A stretch of 64,000 bases of DNA from Streptomyces sp. NBC_00775 (GTDB taxonomy: Bacteria; Actinomycetota; Actinomycetes; Streptomycetales; Streptomycetaceae): NCBI RefSeq assembly GCF_036347135.1, contig NZ_CP108938.1:9176001-9240000 (forward strand), given 5' to 3'. Made by a program: the position numbers and the translations under genes. The notes beneath the pieces are model-generated. The model had not been told where the DNA came from, searched no databases, and was given only the letters and a program-made list of their open reading frames with translations. Positions 1-8,078 of the stretch are shown here, piece by piece. Position 1 is the first letter of the stretch; each line of letters opens with the position of its first letter.

Positions 1-551
1 GCGAGATCATCCTGATCTCGGCGGCGCTGCTCTCCTCCCAGCACGACGGCATCAACCCGGTCATCCTCGGAGCGTGCGCCAGCCTCGGCGCGATCGTCGG
101 CGACTCCATCGGCTATGCCATCGGCCGCAAGGGCGGACGCCCGCTCCTCGCCTGGCTCGGCGGGAAGTTCCCCAAGCACTTCAGCGAGGGCCACATCGCC
201 ACGGCCGAGCGGTCATTCGAGAAGTGGGGCATGTGGGCCGTCTTCTTCGGCCGCTTCGTCGCCCTGCTGCGGATCTTCGCGGGGCCGCTCGCGGGTGTGC
301 TGCGGATGCCGTACTGGAAGTTCCTGATCGCCAACGTGTTCGGCGGGATCATCTGGGCCGGGGGTACGACCGCGGTCATCTACTACGTGGGTGTGGTCGC
401 CGAGTCGTGGCTCAAGCGGTTCTCGTACCTCGGCCTCGTGGTGGCGCTGCTCATCGGGCTCGCTTCGATGCTGGTCGTCAGGCGGAAGGCGAAGAAGGTT
501 GCTGCCGAGCGGGAGGCGGCGGAGCCGGAGCCCTTGGCTGCCGCCGAGTAG
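1..551 (+). CDS. DedA family membrane protein (5' part missing)
   Basis: C-terminal about 182 residues of a DedA/SNARE-associated (VTT domain) inner-membrane protein; the reading frame enters at base 3 and ends with TAG at 549-551. Seen: the family motifs GDSIGYAIGRKGG and FFGRFVALLRIFAGPLAG, then two hydrophobic segments and a charged tail rich in Lys, Glu and Ala. DedA proteins act in phospholipid (undecaprenyl-phosphate or PE) flipping and membrane homeostasis; the exact substrate here cannot be told. The start lies outside the window. It is followed by a dispersed hairpin repeat that probably terminates it and the convergent carbonic anhydrase gene. Confidence 0.9.
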   Translation, partial: EIILISAALLSSQHDGINPVILGACASLGAIVGDSIGYAIGRKGGRPLLAWLGGKFPKHFSEGHIATAERSFEKWGMWAVFFGRFVALLRIFAGPLAGVLRMPYWKFLIANVFGGIIWAGGTTAVIYYVGVVAESWLKRFSYLGLVVALLIGLASMLVVRRKAKKVAAEREAAEPEPLAAAE

Positions 552-562
552 CTCCGCCGGTT

Positions 563-651
563 CGTTCGAGGGTGCGGGTTGTTTGTGGCTGGGCGCGCCC
601 ACGCGGCGGAGCCGCACAATGTCACAGCCCCGCGCCCCTAAAAGGGGCGCG
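563..651. repeat. Streptomyces dispersed intergenic repeat with terminator hairpin
   Basis: Between two convergent genes. It begins with a GTTCGAGGGTGCGGGTTG-type stretch and ends in a hairpin: CGCGCCCC at 631-638, loop TAAAA, GGGGCGCG at 644-651. The same hairpin type returns at 63895-63912. From general knowledge, this GCGCCCCTNNNNGGGGCGC element is widely scattered between Streptomyces genes. It probably serves as a bidirectional terminator. Confidence 0.7.
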
Positions 652-667
652 TTTCCGTTCCGGCGGT

Positions 668-1195
668 TTACTCGTGGGCCTCTTTGTGGGCCTTTGCCAG
701 GTCCACGTACAACGTGCCGTTCAGGGAGATGCCCTCGCGTTCCTCGGCCGTCAGCTGGCGTTTGATCTTGGCGGGGACGCCTGCGACCAGGGAGCCCGGG
801 GGGACCTGCATTCCCTGCGGGACCAGGGCCTGGGCGGCGACCAGGGAGCCGGCGCCGATCACCGCGCCGTTGAGTACCGTGGCGCCCATGCCGATCAGGC
901 AGTCGTCCTCGACGGTGGCGCCGTGCAGCACGGCGTTGTGGCCGATGGAGACGCGCTCGCCGACGGTGATGGGGAAGCCGGGGTCCACATGAAGGCTGCA
1001 ATTGTCCTGCACATTGCTGCTGGCGCCGATGACGATCGGACCGCAGTCGGCGCGCAGCACCGCGCCGTACCAGACGCTCGCGCCCTCGTGCAGCGTGACG
1101 TCCCCGATGACCACGGACGTGGGCGCCGCGAAGGCCTCCGGGTCCACCTGCGGTTCCTTGCCGCCGATCCCCATGATCAGCGCCTGATGCGTCAT
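668..1195 (-). CDS. Gamma-class carbonic anhydrase family protein
   Basis: A 175-residue left-handed beta-helix protein of the gamma-carbonic anhydrase (CaiE/PaaY/YrdA) family. Hexapeptide repeats run through residues 30-135. The metal-site histidines of the family are present at His69, His86 and His91, with the conserved RAD (48-50) and NVQDN (61-65) segments. Likely a cytosolic trimer with Zn or Fe between subunits; whether it hydrates CO2 or acts as an acyltransferase relative is not decidable. The ATG at 1195 gives the normal family length and is preceded by ACGGAG. It is divergent from another beta-helix protein, an acyltransferase. Confidence 0.9.
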   Translation of the reverse strand: MTHQALIMGIGGKEPQVDPEAFAAPTSVVIGDVTLHEGASVWYGAVLRADCGPIVIGASSNVQDNCSLHVDPGFPITVGERVSIGHNAVLHGATVEDDCLIGMGATVLNGAVIGAGSLVAAQALVPQGMQVPPGSLVAGVPAKIKRQLTAEEREGISLNGTLYVDLAKAHKEAHE

Positions 1196-1322
1196 CACCG
1201 TCTCCGTGTCTCGTCGTAGTTCGGTACTCCGGCACCGTATGCCATCGTTCCCTGCCCCGGTGGGGTGAAGATCACAGCCGTACGAGCTCATCGGCGCACC
1301 TCGCGCTGAGTACCGTGAGCGG

Positions 1323-2120
1323 GTGCCCAAGAGCAAGAACACGTTCTCATCATGGCGGCGCCGCCTCGCGCAGCGCGCCGTCCACGCGGGCTGGGCTTGG
1401 GTGCAGCGCACGGGGGCGGTCACGGCCGAGCACCCGGGACGGCTCCGCTTCGGGGCCATAGGAACACATACCAGGCTGGCCTTCCCGCTGGGCACGGTCT
1501 TCGGCGAACCCTGGATCCACCTCGGCTCCCACTGCATCGTCGCCGAACAGGTCACGCTGACCGCCGGTCTGATGCCCGACCTCGACCTCGGTCCCGACCC
1601 GATCCTGCGCATCGGCGACGGCGTCGTGCTCGGCCGCGGCAGTCACGTCATCGCCGACACGACGGTCACCATCGGCAGCGACTGCTACTTCGGCCCCTAC
1701 GTCTACGTCACGTCGACGAACCACTCGTACGACGATCCGCACCAGCCCATCGGCAAGCAGTGGCCCCGGATGGAACCGGTGGAGATCGGGCCGGGCTGCT
1801 GGATCGGGACCGGGGCCGTGATCCTGCCGGGGGCGCGGATCGGGCGGAACGTCGTGGTGGCGGCCGGTGCGGTGGTACGCGGTGCGGTGCCGGACCACTC
1901 GGTCGTGGCGGGCGCTCCCGCGCGCGTCGTGCGGCGCTGGGACCCGGTGGAGGGGTGGCAGCCGCCGCTGCGGACCCCGGCGCCGGTGCCGATTCCCGAC
2001 GGAGTGACGCCGGAGCAGCTGCTGGCGCTGTCGGGGCTGGACGAGGAGGCCGCGGCGCGCCTGGCCCAGCTGGACCTCGATACCGAGGGCGCCTCCGGGG
2101 ACGTCCGCGCGGAGTCCTGA
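1323..2120 (+). CDS. Hexapeptide-repeat acyltransferase (LbH superfamily)
   Basis: 265 residues; left-handed beta-helix acyltransferase of the LacA/NodL/WbbJ type. Residues about 60-205 hold the repeats, with the conserved TSTNHSYDDPHQPIG loop (probable catalytic His) and the terminal VVAGAPARVVRRW cap. The N-terminus is basic and the C-terminal 50 residues are unrelated to the fold. It probably transfers an acetyl or other acyl group to a sugar or cell-wall precursor; the substrate is unknown. The GTG start has no ribosome binding site, but a TACCGT hexamer sits at 1311-1316, 12 nt upstream, which suggests a leaderless mRNA. Confidence 0.85.
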   Translation: MPKSKNTFSSWRRRLAQRAVHAGWAWVQRTGAVTAEHPGRLRFGAIGTHTRLAFPLGTVFGEPWIHLGSHCIVAEQVTLTAGLMPDLDLGPDPILRIGDGVVLGRGSHVIADTTVTIGSDCYFGPYVYVTSTNHSYDDPHQPIGKQWPRMEPVEIGPGCWIGTGAVILPGARIGRNVVVAAGAVVRGAVPDHSVVAGAPARVVRRWDPVEGWQPPLRTPAPVPIPDGVTPEQLLALSGLDEEAAARLAQLDLDTEGASGDVRAES

Positions 2121-2135
2121 GCGGGTCGCCCCGCC

Positions 2136-2993
2136 TCAGCCCGTCGCCAGCAGCACCGTGCCGACCAGGGCCAGGCCCGCTCCCGCCGCCTGCACTCCGC
2201 GCAGCCGCTCGCTGAGGATGCCGCGCGCCGCCAGGGCGGTGACCACCGGGTAGAGCGAGGCGAGGACGGCGGCCACGGTGACCGGGCCGTGCTGGGCGGC
2301 GACCGAGTACGTGCCGTTGGCCGCGACATCGGCGAGGCCGACGAAGGCGAGCGCGGGCAGGGAGCTCCAGGGGAAACCGCCCTCGGGGACGGCCCGGGCG
2401 CCACGCCTCACCGAGACGTAGAGGGCCGTGCCGCCCACCGCCACGTTGGTCACGCGCTGGACGAACAGCGCGAGGAACAGCCCGGTGACCGACGACGACG
2501 CCTCCGCGATCAGCGCGAACACCGTGCCGAAGCCGAGCGCCGCGACCAGGGTGAGGAGGATCGCCTGCCGCTGCACGGGCGCGCCGCGCAGCTGCGGCCC
2601 GCCCGCGAGCACGACACCCGACACGGCGACCGCGATGCCCGCGATCTGCAGCAGCCCAGGACGCTCGCCCAGGACGAGTCCCACGGTGATCGGGACGGCC
2701 ACGGCGAGCGAACCGAGCGGGGAGACGACTCCCATCGGGCCCAGGGCGAGCGCCTTGTAGAAGGAGAGCAGGGCGACCGGGCCCACCAGCCCGGCGGCGA
2801 ACGCGAACCACAGCTGCGGTCCGGCCGCGCTCCAGCCGCCGGTGGCGACCACGATGGCGCCAAGGACCGCCGCCGCGATCGCCTGGGAGACGACGACCAC
2901 CGTGAGGGCGGGCGTACGCCGGGTCAGCAGTCCTCCGCCGAAGTCGGCCAGGCCCCACAGGAGGCTGGTGGCCAGGGCGAAGAGTGCTGTCAC
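2136..2993 (-). CDS. EamA/DMT family transporter
   Basis: 285 residues made of two EamA repeats with about ten hydrophobic segments and the family signatures (FYKALALGPMGVVSPL; PVVTALAARGILSERL). Predicted inner-membrane exporter of small metabolites or drugs; substrate unknown. The reading frame is open far upstream, but the GTG at 2993, preceded by GAGG, gives the usual length and starts directly with the first helix. It shares a 93-bp promoter region containing two dyads with the divergent XRE-cupin regulator, so regulation of the exporter by that protein is likely. Confidence 0.9.
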   Translation of the reverse strand: MTALFALATSLLWGLADFGGGLLTRRTPALTVVVVSQAIAAAVLGAIVVATGGWSAAGPQLWFAFAAGLVGPVALLSFYKALALGPMGVVSPLGSLAVAVPITVGLVLGERPGLLQIAGIAVAVSGVVLAGGPQLRGAPVQRQAILLTLVAALGFGTVFALIAEASSSVTGLFLALFVQRVTNVAVGGTALYVSVRRGARAVPEGGFPWSSLPALAFVGLADVAANGTYSVAAQHGPVTVAAVLASLYPVVTALAARGILSERLRGVQAAGAGLALVGTVLLATG

Positions 2994-3011
2994 GGGATGC
3001 CTCGCAGTACA

Positions 3012-3060
3012 GTTCGGTGAACGATCAGGTGCACCACACCATAGTTCACCCGATTGAACT
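3012..3060. promoter_or_regulatory. Two dyad operators in divergent EamA / XRE-cupin promoter
   Basis: A GTTC-GGT-GAAC dyad lies at 3012-3022 and a perfect AGTTCA-N6-TGAACT dyad at 3043-3060. The second covers the alternative TTG start (3054) of the regulator, which argues for the downstream GTG at 3087. Likely binding sites of the XRE-cupin protein encoded next door (inference from position). Confidence 0.55.
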
Positions 3061-3086
3061 CTGTCATCCAGAATATTGGACGGAAT

Positions 3087-3659
3087 GTGTCGGACCTCGA
3101 CCTGCTGACTCAGTCCCTGGCGCGCAACGTGAAGCGCTGGCGCACCGAGCGCGGCTTCACTCTGGACGCACTCGCCGCGCGCGCCGGAGTCAGCCGCGGC
3201 ATGCTCATCCAGATCGAGCAGGCCAGGACCAACCCCAGCATCGGCACCATCGTCAAGATCGGTGACGCGCTCGGCGTCAGCATCACCACCCTCCTCGACT
3301 ACGAGCAGGGCCCCAAGGTCCGGATCGTCCCGGCCGACCAGGCCGTACGGCTGTGGCACACCGACGCGGGCAGCTACAACCGGCTGCTCGCGGGCACCGA
3401 GGCACCCGGCCCGCTGGAGATGTGGGACTGGCGGCTCATGCCCGGCGACGGCAGCCCCTCGGACCCGCACCCCGCCGGCACCGTCGAACTCGTCCATGTC
3501 ACGGCGGGCGAGATGACCCTCACGGTCGACGGGGTCGAGTACCTCGTGCCCGAGGGCGCGAGCGTGTCGTTCGAGGCCAACACCCCTCACACGTACGCCA
3601 ACAAGGGCGATGCGCCGGTGGAGATGGTCATGGCCGTGTCGGTCCCACTCGTGCACTGA
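3087..3659 (+). CDS. XRE family transcriptional regulator with cupin domain
   Basis: 190 residues. N-terminal helix-turn-helix of the XRE/Cro type (residues about 10-65; SRGMLIQIEQARTNPSIGT is typical) and a C-terminal cupin_2 barrel (about 115-185) that usually binds a small ligand. Architecture as in PuuR and related repressors. The GTG at 3087 is preceded by GGACGG; an upstream in-frame TTG at 3054 falls within a dyad operator and is less likely. It is divergent from an EamA exporter, which it probably controls together with itself in response to the exported compound. Confidence 0.9.
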   Translation: MSDLDLLTQSLARNVKRWRTERGFTLDALAARAGVSRGMLIQIEQARTNPSIGTIVKIGDALGVSITTLLDYEQGPKVRIVPADQAVRLWHTDAGSYNRLLAGTEAPGPLEMWDWRLMPGDGSPSDPHPAGTVELVHVTAGEMTLTVDGVEYLVPEGASVSFEANTPHTYANKGDAPVEMVMAVSVPLVH

Positions 3660-3702
3660 GACACCCGACGGGCCGCACGGACGCGGCTGTTAGCGTGCCG
3701 TC

Positions 3703-4260
3703 ATGCGCGCACCCCTCGGACACTTCGGCCACGCCATGCCCGCCCCCGACTGCCTCGACGAACTCACCCGCCCGGTCGCCGACGCCGTACGCGACTGGCG
3801 GGGCAGCATCCCCGCCGACCAGATCGTCTACGTCGACACGGACCCCGAGTGGGCCGACACCGCCACCTTCGTCGAGCACTACGGTCAGGAGCTGCTCGAC
3901 CAGTCCGCCAACTGCGTGGTCGTCGCGGGCAGGCGCGGCGGCGACACCACGCTCGCCGCGTGCGTCGTCCTGTCCACCACCCGCGTCGACGTCAACGGCG
4001 CCGTGCGCCGCCAACTCGGGGCGCGCAAGGCCTCGTTCGCACCGATGGACACGGCGACCGGGGAGACCGGCATGGAGTACGGCGGCATCACACCGCTCGG
4101 ACTCCCCGGCGACTGGCCCGTGTTGGTGGACTCGGCCGTCGTGGAGCTGCCGTATGTGCTGGTGGGCAGTGGCCGACGGCGCGGGAAGCTGCTGGTGCCG
4201 GGAAAGGTGTTCGCGGAGCTGCCGAACGTGGTGGTGCTGGAGGGTCTGGGGGTGGCCTGA
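3703..4260 (+). CDS. YbaK/prolyl-tRNA deacylase domain protein
   Basis: 185 residues matching the YbaK/aminoacyl-tRNA editing domain (ProX/EbsC group): central segments VVVAGRRGGDTTLAACVVLSTT and the TGMEYGGITPLGLP loop resemble the editing site that hydrolyses mischarged Cys/Ala-tRNA. Stand-alone, trans-acting. No anticodon or catalytic synthetase part is present. A TAGCGT hexamer at 3691-3696, 12 nt before the ATG, and absence of a Shine-Dalgarno suggest a leaderless mRNA. Convergent with the CDF exporter; the gap holds a tetranucleotide repeat. Confidence 0.85.
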   Translation: MRAPLGHFGHAMPAPDCLDELTRPVADAVRDWRGSIPADQIVYVDTDPEWADTATFVEHYGQELLDQSANCVVVAGRRGGDTTLAACVVLSTTRVDVNGAVRRQLGARKASFAPMDTATGETGMEYGGITPLGLPGDWPVLVDSAVVELPYVLVGSGRRRGKLLVPGKVFAELPNVVVLEGLGVA

Positions 4261-4287
4261 GCCCCTTCACGAACAGGGGAGTTGGCC

Positions 4288-4321
4288 GTCTGTCTGTCTG
4301 TTTGTCTGTCTGCTTGCCTGC
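4288..4321. repeat. Imperfect (GTCT)n tetranucleotide repeat
   Basis: About eight tandem GTCT-like units (GTCT, GTTT and GCTT/GCCT variants) in the gap between convergent genes. Unusual in so GC-rich a chromosome; probably a slippage product with no coding effect, as it lies outside both reading frames. Confidence 0.75.
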
Positions 4322-4360
4322 CGTGTCGCGGGGAGGTGGCCGTACGCCCCGCGGACCTGG

Positions 4361-5536
4361 TCAGGCGGCCGTGTGATGGGCCAGTGTCAGGTGCGGGTCC
4401 GTCTCTCCGGGCGCGGGCGTCGGATCGGCGTGCACCAGGGCCGCGGTGAGCTTCGGTACGGCGTGCAGCAACGCGTGTTCCGCCTCGACCGCGATGTGGT
4501 GGGCCTGACGCACGCTCACCTCGCCGTCGACGACGACCGCCACCTCGGCGCGCAGCCGGTGCCCGATCCAGCGCAGCCGCAGTTCCCCCACCTCGCGTAC
4601 GCCGGGCACCTCCCGCAGCGCCTGCTCGGCCCGGTCCACCAACTCCGGGTCCACGGCGTCCATCACGCGCCGGAACACCTCCCGGGCAGCGTCGCGCAGC
4701 ACCAGCAGGATCGCAGCCGTGATCGCCAACCCCACGAGCGGGTCGGCGAGTTGCCAGCCGAGCGCCGCGCCGCCCGCGCCCACCAGTACGGCGAGTGAGG
4801 TGAACCCGTCCGTACGCGCGTGGAGTCCGTCCGCGACGAGCGCGGCGGAGCCGATCTCGCGGCCGACGCGGATGCGGTGCCGGGCGACCCACTCGTTGCC
4901 GAGGAAGCCGATGAGCGCGGCAGCCGCGACGACCGGGACGTGCCGCATGGGCTGCGGGTCGAGCAGCCGCTCGACCGCCGTCCAGGCCGCGAAGGTCCCG
5001 GACGCGGCGATCGTCAGCACGATCGCGATGCCCGCGAGGTCCTCCGCCCGCCCGTAGCCGTAGGTGAAGCGTCGCGTCGCCGCGCGCCGGCCCAGCACGA
5101 AGGCGATTCCGAGCGGTACGGCCGTCAGCGCGTCGGCGGCGTTGTGCACGGTGTCGCCGAGCAGCGCGACCGAGCCCGAGACCACGACAACGACCGCCTG
5201 CGCCAAGGCCGTTGCTCCGAGGACGGTCAGGGAGAGCCAGAGCGCCCGCATGCCCCGGGCCGACGACTCCAGGGCGGAGTCGAGTTTGTCGGCGGTTTCG
5301 TGGGAGTGCGGGGTGAGGAGGTGGCGCAGGCGACTCGCGAGGGTGTGGGGATGGGGGTGGGCGTGCGGGTGCTCGTGCGTGCGGTCGTGAGCGTGCGGGT
5401 GGGTGTGACCGTGCTGATGGGCGTCGCCGTGCGCGTCGCGGCCGTGCTCGTGATCGTACGAGTGGTCGTGGCCGTGCTGGTGACCCTCCGAGTGGTCGTG
5501 TTCCAGGCCGTGCTCGTGGTGGTGCCGGTCGCTCAC
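4361..5536 (-). CDS. Cation diffusion facilitator (CDF) metal exporter, His-rich
   Basis: 391 residues. The first about 70 residues are dominated by His with Asp, Glu and Gly, a probable metal-collecting region. About six transmembrane helices follow, with HxxxD metal sites in helix 2 (GDTVHNAADAL) and helix 5 (ADGLHARTDGF), then a cytoplasmic C-terminal domain (about 295-370). A Zn/Co/Ni-type proton-coupled exporter by family. The GTG at 5536 follows GGAAGG; upstream in-frame codons exist but lack a binding site. Divergent from an ArsR-type repressor, the expected metal sensor. Confidence 0.92.
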   Translation of the reverse strand: MSDRHHHEHGLEHDHSEGHQHGHDHSYDHEHGRDAHGDAHQHGHTHPHAHDRTHEHPHAHPHPHTLASRLRHLLTPHSHETADKLDSALESSARGMRALWLSLTVLGATALAQAVVVVVSGSVALLGDTVHNAADALTAVPLGIAFVLGRRAATRRFTYGYGRAEDLAGIAIVLTIAASGTFAAWTAVERLLDPQPMRHVPVVAAAALIGFLGNEWVARHRIRVGREIGSAALVADGLHARTDGFTSLAVLVGAGGAALGWQLADPLVGLAITAAILLVLRDAAREVFRRVMDAVDPELVDRAEQALREVPGVREVGELRLRWIGHRLRAEVAVVVDGEVSVRQAHHIAVEAEHALLHAVPKLTAALVHADPTPAPGETDPHLTLAHHTAA

Positions 5537-5592
5537 GTGGGGCCCCTTCCGGTGCGCGGGAGTGGACGTGTCGGTGTCCACAGGGCCATTAT

Positions 5593-5608
5593 GTGCGTAT
5601 GAGCGCAC
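5593..5608. promoter_or_regulatory. ArsR-type operator dyad
   Basis: GTGCG-N6-CGCAC dyad inside a TATGTGCGTATGAGCGCAC stretch, resembling operators of actinobacterial ArsR/SmtB metal sensors. It overlaps the start region of the ArsR gene and lies about 57 bp before the CDF start, so one site could shut both genes. Function inferred. Confidence 0.5.
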
Positions 5609-5958
5609 GCATGCACCTGTCACCTGCGCATGATGCGCACCCGCGCACCCCCGGCGAGGAACAGTTCGCGCTCGCCGCCGAACTCCTCGCCCTCCTGGGC
5701 GACCGCACCCGTCTCGCGCTGCTCCACGCCCTGACCGGCGGCGAGGCCGACGTCACCACCCTCACGGAGGCGTGCGGCGCCGCACGTCCGGCCGTCAGCC
5801 AGCATCTGGCGCGGCTCCGTCTCGCCGGGCTCGTGAACACCCGGAAGGAAGGCCGCCGGGTGATCTACTCGCTCGGCGACGGCCATCTGCGCCGGGTGGT
5901 CGACGAGGCGCTGAGCCTGGCCGACCACCGCATCAGCGACCGGCCCGCGCACGACTGA
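5599..5958 (+). CDS. ArsR/SmtB family metal-responsive repressor
   Basis: 119 residues; winged helix-turn-helix of the ArsR family (residues about 25-105). LLGDRTRLALLHALTGG and AARPAVSQHLARLRLAGLV are the canonical helices and KEGRRVIYSL the wing. The His-containing N-terminus (MHLSPAHDAH) and the C-terminal DHRISDRPAHD tail could hold metal ligands. Divergent from the CDF exporter. Candidate starts are GTG 5593, ATG 5599 and ATG 5611; since the operator dyad covers the first two, the shorter form is possible. Confidence 0.88.
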   Translation: MSARMHLSPAHDAHPRTPGEEQFALAAELLALLGDRTRLALLHALTGGEADVTTLTEACGAARPAVSQHLARLRLAGLVNTRKEGRRVIYSLGDGHLRRVVDEALSLADHRISDRPAHD

Positions 5959-6000
5959 GGGCGACCTGGAGGCCGTACGCCCCCGTGGTCGTCGTACCCC

Positions 6001-6885
6001 TCAGTCGTCGTTGTCGTCCTCGCCCGCCTCCAGCAGGTTCGCCGCCGCGCCCACGACGCTCGGGTCCGGGCTGCCGACGACCTCCTCGTCCTTGTCGGCG
6101 TAGTCGAAGCGGGCCAGGACACTGCGCATGGCCTCGACGCGGGCCCGCTTCTTGTCGTTGCTCTTCACGACGGTCCAGGGCGCCTGTTCGGTGTCCGTCT
6201 CGCGGAACATGGCGACCTTGGCCGCCGTGTAGTCGTCCCAGCGGTCCAGGGAGGCCAGATCCATCGGGCTCAGCTTCCACTGCCGTACGGGATCGACCTG
6301 ACGGATCGTGAAGCGGGTGCGCTGCTCGCCCTGCGACACCGAGAACCAGAACTTGATCAGGTCCACCCCGTCGTCGACGAGCATCCGCTCGAAGGCGGGA
6401 GCCTGCCGCATGAAGCGCCGGTACTCGTCGTCCGTGCAGAAGCCCATCACGCGCTCCACGCCCGCGCGGTTGTACCAGGACCGGTCGAACATCACGATCT
6501 CGCCCGCGGTCGGCAGATGCTCCGCATACCGCTGGAAGTACCACTGCCCGCGCTCGCGTTCGGTCGGCTTCTCCAGGGCCACCACCCGGGCGCCGCGCGG
6601 GTTGAGGTGCTCGGTGAACCGCTTGATCGTGCCGCCCTTGCCGGCCGCGTCCCGCCCTTCGAAGACGATGACGAGACGCCGGCCGGTCTGCTTGATCCAG
6701 CTCTGCAGCTTCAGCAGCTCGATCTGCTGGAGCCGCTTGTGCCACTCGTATTCCTTGCGCTCCATACGCTGCGGGTACGGGTAGTTCTCCCGCCACGTCT
6801 CCACCGGGCTGCCGTCCGGCTGGATCAGCACCGGGTCGTCGTGATCGCTGTAGTCGACCCGCATGCCTGTCAGCAGTTCCGTCAT
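6001..6885 (-). CDS. ppk2: Polyphosphate kinase 2 (PPK2)
   Basis: 294 residues, PPK2 family. It transfers phosphate between polyphosphate and nucleotides (family activity: (d)NDP or NMP phosphorylation with polyP). Walker A GRDAAGKGGT at 77-86 and Walker B FDRSWYNR at 133-140 are intact, and the conserved FWFSVSQGEQ and KLSPMD segments are present. The length fits a one-domain class I enzyme. GGGGAGGG precedes the ATG. The upstream region carries a 12-bp tandem repeat and a dyad (see 6909-6960). The C-terminal 25 residues are acidic and variable. Confidence 0.93.
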   Translation of the reverse strand: MTELLTGMRVDYSDHDDPVLIQPDGSPVETWRENYPYPQRMERKEYEWHKRLQQIELLKLQSWIKQTGRRLVIVFEGRDAAGKGGTIKRFTEHLNPRGARVVALEKPTERERGQWYFQRYAEHLPTAGEIVMFDRSWYNRAGVERVMGFCTDDEYRRFMRQAPAFERMLVDDGVDLIKFWFSVSQGEQRTRFTIRQVDPVRQWKLSPMDLASLDRWDDYTAAKVAMFRETDTEQAPWTVVKSNDKKRARVEAMRSVLARFDYADKDEEVVGSPDPSVVGAAANLLEAGEDDNDD

Positions 6886-7183
6886 CCGGCCCTCCCCTTC
6901 CCCGCGATGCCCGTGTCCGTGCCCGTGTCCCTGCCCGAGTCCGTCCGTCTACGTATACGTGCTGGTGACGGTGTCAGTGGAACTGGGGCACGATCAGCGA
7001 AGGTCCAGCTCCCGATGGAAGCAATCGGAGGTGTACACGCGGCGAACCGGAGGCGAAGGACACCCGTGCCGGAGTGAAGGTGAGCATGTGTTTGCGGGCG
7101 TTTCGGACGGCGTCCCGGTGAGCCGCGGCACAGGGGAAGTAAACCGCTTGCCGTGATCGTCGCGCGCTGATGAGGATGGCGTC
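6886..7183. other. 298-bp divergent intergenic region
   Basis: Lies between ppk2 and the alpha/beta hydrolase gene. It holds the three 12-bp tandem repeats and ACGTATACGT palindrome described separately and, next to the hydrolase start, GAGGAT at 7172-7177, a possible -10 box 12 nt before the ATG. I see no convincing small ORF or RNA fold in 6970-7160. Confidence 0.6.
6909..6960. repeat. Three 12-bp tandem repeats plus palindrome upstream of ppk2
   Basis: Units GCCCGTGTCCGT (6909-6920), GCCCGTGTCCCT (6921-6932) and GCCCGAGTCCGT (6933-6944) follow each other without gaps. A perfect palindrome ACGTATACGT comes next at 6951-6960. The set begins about 24 bp before the ppk2 start codon on the opposite strand, the place expected for a regulator site. 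Confidence 0.6.
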
Positions 7184-8032
7184 ATGCCGACCTTCACCGC
7201 CCCTGATGGAACCCAACTCGCCTACCACGTAAGGGGCGAGGGGGAGCCGCTGCTCTGCCTGCCCGGTGGGCCGATGCGCGCCTCCGCCTACCTCGGCGAT
7301 CTCGGCGGGCTGGCGCGGCACCGCCGGCTGATCCTGCTCGACCTGCGGGGCACCGGCGACTCCGACGTCCCTGCCGACCCGGCGACCTACCGCTGCGACC
7401 GACAGGTCGGCGACGTCGAGGCACTCCGCGCGCACCTCGGCCTGGAACGCGTCGATCTGCTCGCCCACTCGGCGGGCGGCGACCTCGCCCTCCTGTACGC
7501 GGCCCGCTATCCGCGGCGCATCCGCTCCCTCACGCTGGTCACCAGCCGGGCGCGGGCCCTCGGCGTCGACTTCACCGAGGAACACCGCAGAGAGGCGGCC
7601 GACCTGCGCAAGGCCGAGCCGTGGTTCGAGACCGCGCACGAGGCCTACGAACGTGTCTGGGCGGGTTCCGCGAGCGACGCCGACTGGGACACCATCACCC
7701 CGTTCTTCTACGGCCGTTGGGACGCGGCCGCCCAGGCGCACGCCTCGACCGACGCCGAGCAGAGCAACGAGGAAGCGGCGGAGCTCTACCCGGGCCCCGG
7801 AGCCTTCGATCCCGCCCAGGCCCGCGCGGCCGCCGCCTCGTGGGACGCGCGGGTGCTGCTCATCGCGGGCGCGCTGGACAGCGGCCCGCTGCCACGCGTC
7901 GCCGCCGCCGTCGCGGAACTGTTTCCCCGGGCCGAGCTGACCGTGCAGCCGGGCGCCGGCCACTTCCCGTGGCTCGACGACCCACGCGCCTTCAGCGAGA
8001 CCGTCGCCGACTTCCTCGACCGGGGGAAGTGA
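7184..8032 (+). CDS. Alpha/beta hydrolase
   Basis: 282 residues, alpha/beta-hydrolase fold of the proline-iminopeptidase-like group. Oxyanion segment LPGGP (26-30), DLRGTGDSD, nucleophile elbow AHSAGG (Ser96), and terminal GAGHFPWLDDP providing the catalytic His. No signal peptide, so cytosolic; the substrate (ester, amide or lactone) is unknown. No clear Shine-Dalgarno; GAGGAT 12 nt upstream could make the mRNA leaderless. Convergent with the GNAT gene. Confidence 0.88.
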   Translation: MPTFTAPDGTQLAYHVRGEGEPLLCLPGGPMRASAYLGDLGGLARHRRLILLDLRGTGDSDVPADPATYRCDRQVGDVEALRAHLGLERVDLLAHSAGGDLALLYAARYPRRIRSLTLVTSRARALGVDFTEEHRREAADLRKAEPWFETAHEAYERVWAGSASDADWDTITPFFYGRWDAAAQAHASTDAEQSNEEAAELYPGPGAFDPAQARAAAASWDARVLLIAGALDSGPLPRVAAAVAELFPRAELTVQPGAGHFPWLDDPRAFSETVADFLDRGK

Positions 8033-8078
8033 CCGGCTCGGGTGGCCGCAGACCGCGGGCCGCCCCGTCCGGACCGGC

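Noticed and set aside
668..1612. Long N-terminal extension of the carbonic anhydrase
   Set aside because: Residues before the ATG at 1195 have no relation to the family and overlap the divergent gene and promoter.
2136..3656. 506-codon reading of the EamA exporter
   Set aside because: The added part is antisense to the XRE-cupin gene; GTG 2993 gives a standard ten-helix protein.
4288..4321. Phase-variable tetranucleotide repeat
   Set aside because: Lies in the gap between convergent stops, so unit changes would not alter a reading frame or promoter.
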